Source: Gemmatimonadota bacterium (lineage in GTDB: Bacteria > Gemmatimonadota > Gemmatimonadetes > Longimicrobiales > Gaopeijiaceae). From it: DNA of 38,008 nt. Numbering within the stretch: position 1 is the first letter of the stretch; each line of letters begins with the position of its first letter. The stretch is taken from positions 1 to 38,008 of the forward strand of contig VXMI01000177.1 in assembly GCA_009841165.1 (NCBI GenBank), given 5' to 3'. The position numbers and the translations under genes are program-made. The notes beneath the pieces are model-generated. The model saw only the letters and a list, made by a program, of their open reading frames with translations, searched no databases and was not told where the DNA came from. Below, piece after piece: positions 34,584-38,008 of this stretch.

Positions 34584-35051
34584 ATGGACGGAACAACCAG
34601 AAGCAGCTACCAGACCGCCCTGAAGCAGGCCGAGGCCGAACTCGCCAGCCACGAAAAGCGCGGCGAAGCGCTCAAACAGACGGTCATGGCACTCAGGAAT
34701 CTGCTGGCCCTCGGAGTCGAGGCACCTGCTGCTGCACCCCCGGCGCCGAAGCCCGTGCGCAAGAGAAGGCCGCGGCGGAAGATCATCAGGGGCAATCATC
34801 CGCCCATACCGGCGGGCCACTTCGGTGGGATGGGGCCCACGGCCGCCTATCGAAAGTTTGTGGCGGAATTCGGCATGGACCATCCGGTTCCCTCGATCCG
34901 CGATGCGCTTCTGGCCGGCGGCGTCAGGACCAAGTCCTCGACATCGCTGCTCACCGGACTGCACTCGGTTCGGCGCCGCGACGAGATGAAGGCAAAGGCT
35001 GCAGAGTCCGCGAAGGCCGAGGAAGCGGGTGCCGAGGAGAGCGGCGAATAG
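34584..35051 (+). CDS. Small basic protein with coiled coil and winged-helix-like domain
   Basis: A 155-residue protein of no named family I recognise. The N-terminus (about 5-48) is a predicted coiled coil (ALKQAEAELASHEKRGEALKQTV). A proline-rich segment and a very basic patch (KPVRKRRPRRK, about 56-66) follow. The compact domain at about 83-130 (GPTAAYRKFVAEFG, IRDALLAGGVRTKSSTSLLTGLHSV) resembles small winged-helix modules of the HARE type. The C-terminus is acidic/alanine-rich. This layout suggests a dimeric DNA- or nucleoid-binding protein. The ATG follows GGAGAA at a good spacing. The function is inferred only from these features. Confidence 0.68.
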   Translation: MDGTTRSSYQTALKQAEAELASHEKRGEALKQTVMALRNLLALGVEAPAAAPPAPKPVRKRRPRRKIIRGNHPPIPAGHFGGMGPTAAYRKFVAEFGMDHPVPSIRDALLAGGVRTKSSTSLLTGLHSVRRRDEMKAKAAESAKAEEAGAEESGE

Positions 35052-35097
35052 CGTTCTCCGGTCTTACAGAACCCCTAGATCCCGGCACCCCAACAAC

Positions 35098-36204
35098 ATG
35101 CGAATCCAGCGGGCTGTCCTCCGCGAAATACCGCTAGAGCTCCGAGAGTACTTCGAGATCAGCAGCGGGGGCACCGATTCCCGGCGCGTGGTGCTGCTGA
35201 CCCTGGAGGCCGACGGAGTCACGGCGTGGTCCGAGTGCGTGGCCGGCGAAACGCCGGGGTACTCCTACGAGACAACCGACACCGCCTGGTTCGTACTGAC
35301 TCGATGGCTCTTGCCGGCACTGGTCGGTACGGAGGTCGAGGACGGCCGCCGACTGCATCCCGTACCGTGGCTGCGCGGTCACCCCATGGCTCGCGCGGCG
35401 ATTGAAATGGCAGGGTGGGACCTCGAGGCAAAGCGGCGCGACGTGTCGCTCGCCCGCCTGCTCGGCGCGACCAGGACATCTGTCCCGGTAGGCGTCTCGA
35501 TCGGCATTCAAAAGACCGACGATGCTCTGCTGGAACGGGTTGAAGGATTTGTCGCAGAAGGCTATCGCAAGATCAAGATCAAGATCAAACCGGGGCGCGA
35601 TGTAGAAATGTTGAGCGCGGTCAGAGAGCGCTTCCCCGATGCACCGATCATGGCCGATGCAAACTCCGCATATACCCTCGACCGGGATCTATCTCGCCTG
35701 CAAGCGATGGATCATCATGATCTGATGATGATGGAACAGCCGCTTTCCCACGAGGACATGCTCGACCATTCACTCCTGCAGGAGCAGATCAGTACACCCG
35801 TATGTCTGGACGAGTCGATTCGCTCACCCGGTGATGCCCGTCTTGCTCTTCACCTGCAAGCGGGCAGGATCATCAATATCAAACCTGGCAGGGTCGGCGG
35901 ATTCGGTCCTTCGGTTGCCATACACGACGCCTGCGTCGCGGCGGGCTGGCCGGTCTGGTGCGGCGGAATGCTCGAATCCGGAGTTGGCCGCGCGTACAAT
36001 GTGGCATTGGCGTCGCTGCCGGGATTCACAATTCCTGGCGACATTTCAAACTCGCGCCGCTATTGGGCAAGGGACATTGTAACGCCGGAGTTCGAAATGG
36101 TCGCCGGCATGATGTCCGTGCCCGACGGTCCCGGGATCGGCGTGACTCCCGACGTTGAGCGAATAGAGGCCATGACGGTTCGCAAAGAGGTGTTTGAAGC
36201 GTAG
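35098..36204 (+). CDS. N-succinylamino acid racemase / o-succinylbenzoate synthase (enolase superfamily)
   Basis: A 368-residue enolase-superfamily enzyme of the NSAR/OSBS (MenC type 2) subgroup. Acid/base lysines are K160-x-K162 in KIKIKIKPGRD and K262 in INIKPGR. Magnesium ligands are D187 (MADANS), E213 (MEQP) and D238 (CLDES). The subgroup signatures GGMLESGVGRAYNVALASL and PGFTIPGDIS are present. These enzymes racemise N-succinylamino acids, make o-succinylbenzoate for menaquinone, or both. No men genes are near, but an M20 hydrolase is three genes away, as in amino-acid deracemisation clusters. ATG 35098 matches the usual family start and length. It ends three bases from the convergent gspE-like gene. 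Confidence 0.86.
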   Translation: MRIQRAVLREIPLELREYFEISSGGTDSRRVVLLTLEADGVTAWSECVAGETPGYSYETTDTAWFVLTRWLLPALVGTEVEDGRRLHPVPWLRGHPMARAAIEMAGWDLEAKRRDVSLARLLGATRTSVPVGVSIGIQKTDDALLERVEGFVAEGYRKIKIKIKPGRDVEMLSAVRERFPDAPIMADANSAYTLDRDLSRLQAMDHHDLMMMEQPLSHEDMLDHSLLQEQISTPVCLDESIRSPGDARLALHLQAGRIINIKPGRVGGFGPSVAIHDACVAAGWPVWCGGMLESGVGRAYNVALASLPGFTIPGDISNSRRYWARDIVTPEFEMVAGMMSVPDGPGIGVTPDVERIEAMTVRKEVFEA

Positions 36205-36207
36205 CAG

Positions 36208-37980
36208 CTAGTGCGAAGGTGATACTCCACGCAGGCAGGCAGGACAGAAACGCCAGCGCTTTTCCAGCGGCTCGCCGCAAAGGCAGACGCTTGCCCGCGG
36301 TCGCCCGCACATGGCGCACCCCGCCGCGCCCGGTGGCAGGGGCTCGCTGCAATTCACGCACCGCGCGGATACGCTTCTCGTGAGAGCGATGATCCGGCCG
36401 GCCTCGTGAGGCGTGGTCACGCCCTGGGCGACCTGGCGCCTGGCATCGCGAGCCATCGACCCCATGCCGTTGCGTCGGGCAAGGGTGCGCAAAGCCGTGA
36501 TCGACGCGCCCGCGGTGACGGAGCTGCGGATCTCGTCGTTGACGACGAGCACTTCGAAGACGCCGCTGCGGCCGCGGTATCCGTCGGTGCAACCCGGGCA
36601 ATCGGGACTGCCCCGACCCCAGCATTGCGAACACAGTCTCCGCACCAGCCTCTGGCCCACAACGCCGGCGAGGCCACCGGCGATGAGGAAGCGCGGAACC
36701 CCCATTTCGACCAGCCTCACAATGGCGCTGGGCGCATCGACGGTGTGAATCGTCGTCAACACCAGATGGCCGGTTACGGCTGCCGACATGGCGATCTCGG
36801 CGGTCTCGCGGTCGCGTATCTCACCAACCAGGATGGCGTCGGGGTCCTGCCTGAGTATTGCCCGGAGACCCGAGGGAAAGTCGACGCCGGCCTTGCGGTC
36901 GATCTCAACCTGCGCGACACCCGGGAACCGGTACTCCACGGGGTCTTCCAGCGTCACGATGTTGATGCTCGAGGCGGCGAGTTCGGCGACGGCGCCGGAG
37001 AGGGTCGTGGTCTTGCCGCTGCCGGTGGGCCCTGAAGCGATCAGCACTCCCTGCCGCCGATCCAGGATCTGCCGCAGTCTCGCCAGATCGCTGGTCGAAA
37101 ACCCGAGTGACGCGAGGTTCCGTGGAGCGTCGCCCGGATCGAGGAGACGCAACACCGCCTTCTCACCCTCACGCGTTGGGATGGTAGACACCCGTATGGT
37201 GAGCTGGGCGTTTCGTCTCCTGATGGCGAATCCTCCGTCCTGCGGCCGGCGCCGTACCGAGATGTCCAGTCCGGCCATGATCTTCACCCGCGAAATGGCC
37301 GCACGGTGAGTCCCCGGGGGAAGTTCCGTGGCGGTCACGAGGACCCCGTCGATGCGCAACCGCACCCGTGAGCCCTCGCGCCTGGCTTCGATGTGGATGT
37401 CGCTGGCGCGACTCTCGATCGCATTGGAGATGATGTGGTCCACGATTCTGACGACCGGCGCCGCGGCCGCTTCCTCTTCCAGGTTCGGTGTCCTGCTGCG
37501 CACCGTGGGCGAGGCCGCTGGCCCGAGGCGGTCCAGAAGCTCGGGGAGCTCCTCGCCGTAGGACTTCAGCACCGCCTGCGCCACGGCGGAGGATGGGGCG
37601 ACCACCGCCTCGACGTGGCATCCGGACTGGAAGGAAAGGTCGTCGATCAGGCCGGCATCGAGCGGGTCGGCCACCGCCACGGTGAGGAGCCGACCGGAGA
37701 CCGCGAGAGGCAGAACGCCCCTGGAGCGGGCTACCGCGGCATCGATCTTCCGCAGGGCCTTTTCTTCGGGCTCGAACGGCGGGGCCGCGAAGCCCAGGTC
37801 GAGGTGGGACGCAAGGGCCCTCGCCAGCCGGGACTCGCCCACCATGCCCCTGCGAAGCACGACATCACGCAGCCCGCGTCCGGAGCGGCGCTGCTCAGCG
37901 CGGGCTTCGTCGAGCGCGGCGGCGGAGAGAGCCCCGCTGTCCAGCAGCAATTGGCCGAGAAGGCGGTCGTTGGTGGCCAT
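36208..37980 (-). CDS. GspE/PilB-type secretion or pilus ATPase with zinc-ribbon tail
   Basis: A 590-residue AAA-type assembly ATPase for a type II secretion system or type IV pilus. The N-terminal MshEN-like domain spans about 5-145. The ATPase core has Walker A GPTGSGKTT (317-325), the Asp box LEDPVEY, Walker B ILVGE (383-387), the His box TGHLVLTTIHT and the usual zinc cysteines C450/C453/C461/C464. Unusually, the C-terminus adds a second cysteine-rich segment (C541/C544, C555/C558, C566/C568, C579/C582) like two more zinc ribbons. The ATG at 37980 is 28 bases from the window edge; partner genes are not visible, so pilus versus secretion cannot be decided. Confidence 0.87.
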   Translation of the reverse strand: MATNDRLLGQLLLDSGALSAAALDEARAEQRRSGRGLRDVVLRRGMVGESRLARALASHLDLGFAAPPFEPEEKALRKIDAAVARSRGVLPLAVSGRLLTVAVADPLDAGLIDDLSFQSGCHVEAVVAPSSAVAQAVLKSYGEELPELLDRLGPAASPTVRSRTPNLEEEAAAAPVVRIVDHIISNAIESRASDIHIEARREGSRVRLRIDGVLVTATELPPGTHRAAISRVKIMAGLDISVRRRPQDGGFAIRRRNAQLTIRVSTIPTREGEKAVLRLLDPGDAPRNLASLGFSTSDLARLRQILDRRQGVLIASGPTGSGKTTTLSGAVAELAASSINIVTLEDPVEYRFPGVAQVEIDRKAGVDFPSGLRAILRQDPDAILVGEIRDRETAEIAMSAAVTGHLVLTTIHTVDAPSAIVRLVEMGVPRFLIAGGLAGVVGQRLVRRLCSQCWGRGSPDCPGCTDGYRGRSGVFEVLVVNDEIRSSVTAGASITALRTLARRNGMGSMARDARRQVAQGVTTPHEAGRIIALTRSVSARCVNCSEPLPPGAAGCAMCGRPRASVCLCGEPLEKRWRFCPACLRGVSPSH

Positions 37981-38008
37981 CGTGCCGGGAAGCTAGGCGG
38001 ATCGGGGG

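Overview
The window is 38 kb of high-GC bacterial chromosome with 33 recognisable protein genes, packed closely with many 4-base start/stop overlaps. No rRNA, tRNA, CRISPR array or prophage gene is visible. No gene-free stretch exceeds 300 bases; the longest is about 225 bases, upstream of lipA. The left end (rpmH-rnpA-yidD-yidC-mnmE-mnmG-parA-parB) is the classic replication-origin neighbourhood. It carries a perfect 16-base parS palindrome inside the 3' end of mnmG. dnaA and oriC would lie just outside the left edge, where two repeat units suggest the end of a transposable element. The origin cluster, the secreted M14 peptidase and prolidase-like amidohydrolase, the PDH-type complex and the very high GC fit Gemmatimonadota or a related phylum. 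That placement is an inference; no marker gene was compared.

Region by region: (1) 1-7718 holds ribosome/RNase P, membrane insertion (YidD, YidC), tRNA wobble modification (MnmE, MnmG) and chromosome segregation (ParA, ParB, parS). rsmG, often found between mnmG and parA, is absent. (2) 7738-9808 has a membrane-anchored M23 endopeptidase, a bactofilin and a Nif3-family protein in the same direction directly behind parB. (3) 9843-14162 has a secreted M14 metallopeptidase, a zinc-ribbon membrane protein and a DUF819 membrane protein. (4) 14388-21790 is a lipoate/pyruvate dehydrogenase block (lipA, pdhA, pdhB, pdhC, lpdA), interrupted by a secreted amidohydrolase whose start region carries two tandem inverted repeats. 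(5) 21651-24222 on the minus strand has an M20 deacylase followed by an ankyrin-repeat protein whose 3' end runs antisense into lpdA. (6) 24334-26917 has an SDR oxidoreductase, a long-form IspH (minus strand) and an FxsA-like membrane protein. (7) 26931-34453 is a plus-strand series: M42 aminopeptidase, GAF/methionine-sulfoxide-reductase-like protein, metallo-beta-lactamase-fold protein, GlcD-, GlcE- and GlcF-like oxidase subunits, and a CPG2-like M20 carboxypeptidase. (8) 34584-36204 has a small putative DNA-binding protein and an enolase-superfamily N-succinylamino acid racemase/OSBS. (9) 36208-37980 on the minus strand is a GspE/PilB ATPase with an unusual zinc-ribbon tail.

Taken together, the window joins origin-proximal housekeeping with catabolism of peptides and small organic acids. 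Peptidases of four metallo-families, an amidohydrolase and an amino-acid racemase/OSBS could supply amino acids. GlcDEF would oxidise 2-hydroxyacids, and the PDH complex would feed acetyl-CoA into central metabolism. The oddest local arrangement is the GAF gene and the MBL-fold gene. They share one reading frame, separated only by a TGA followed by C, and the MBL domain has no ATG, GTG or TTG codon ahead of its conserved N-terminal motif.
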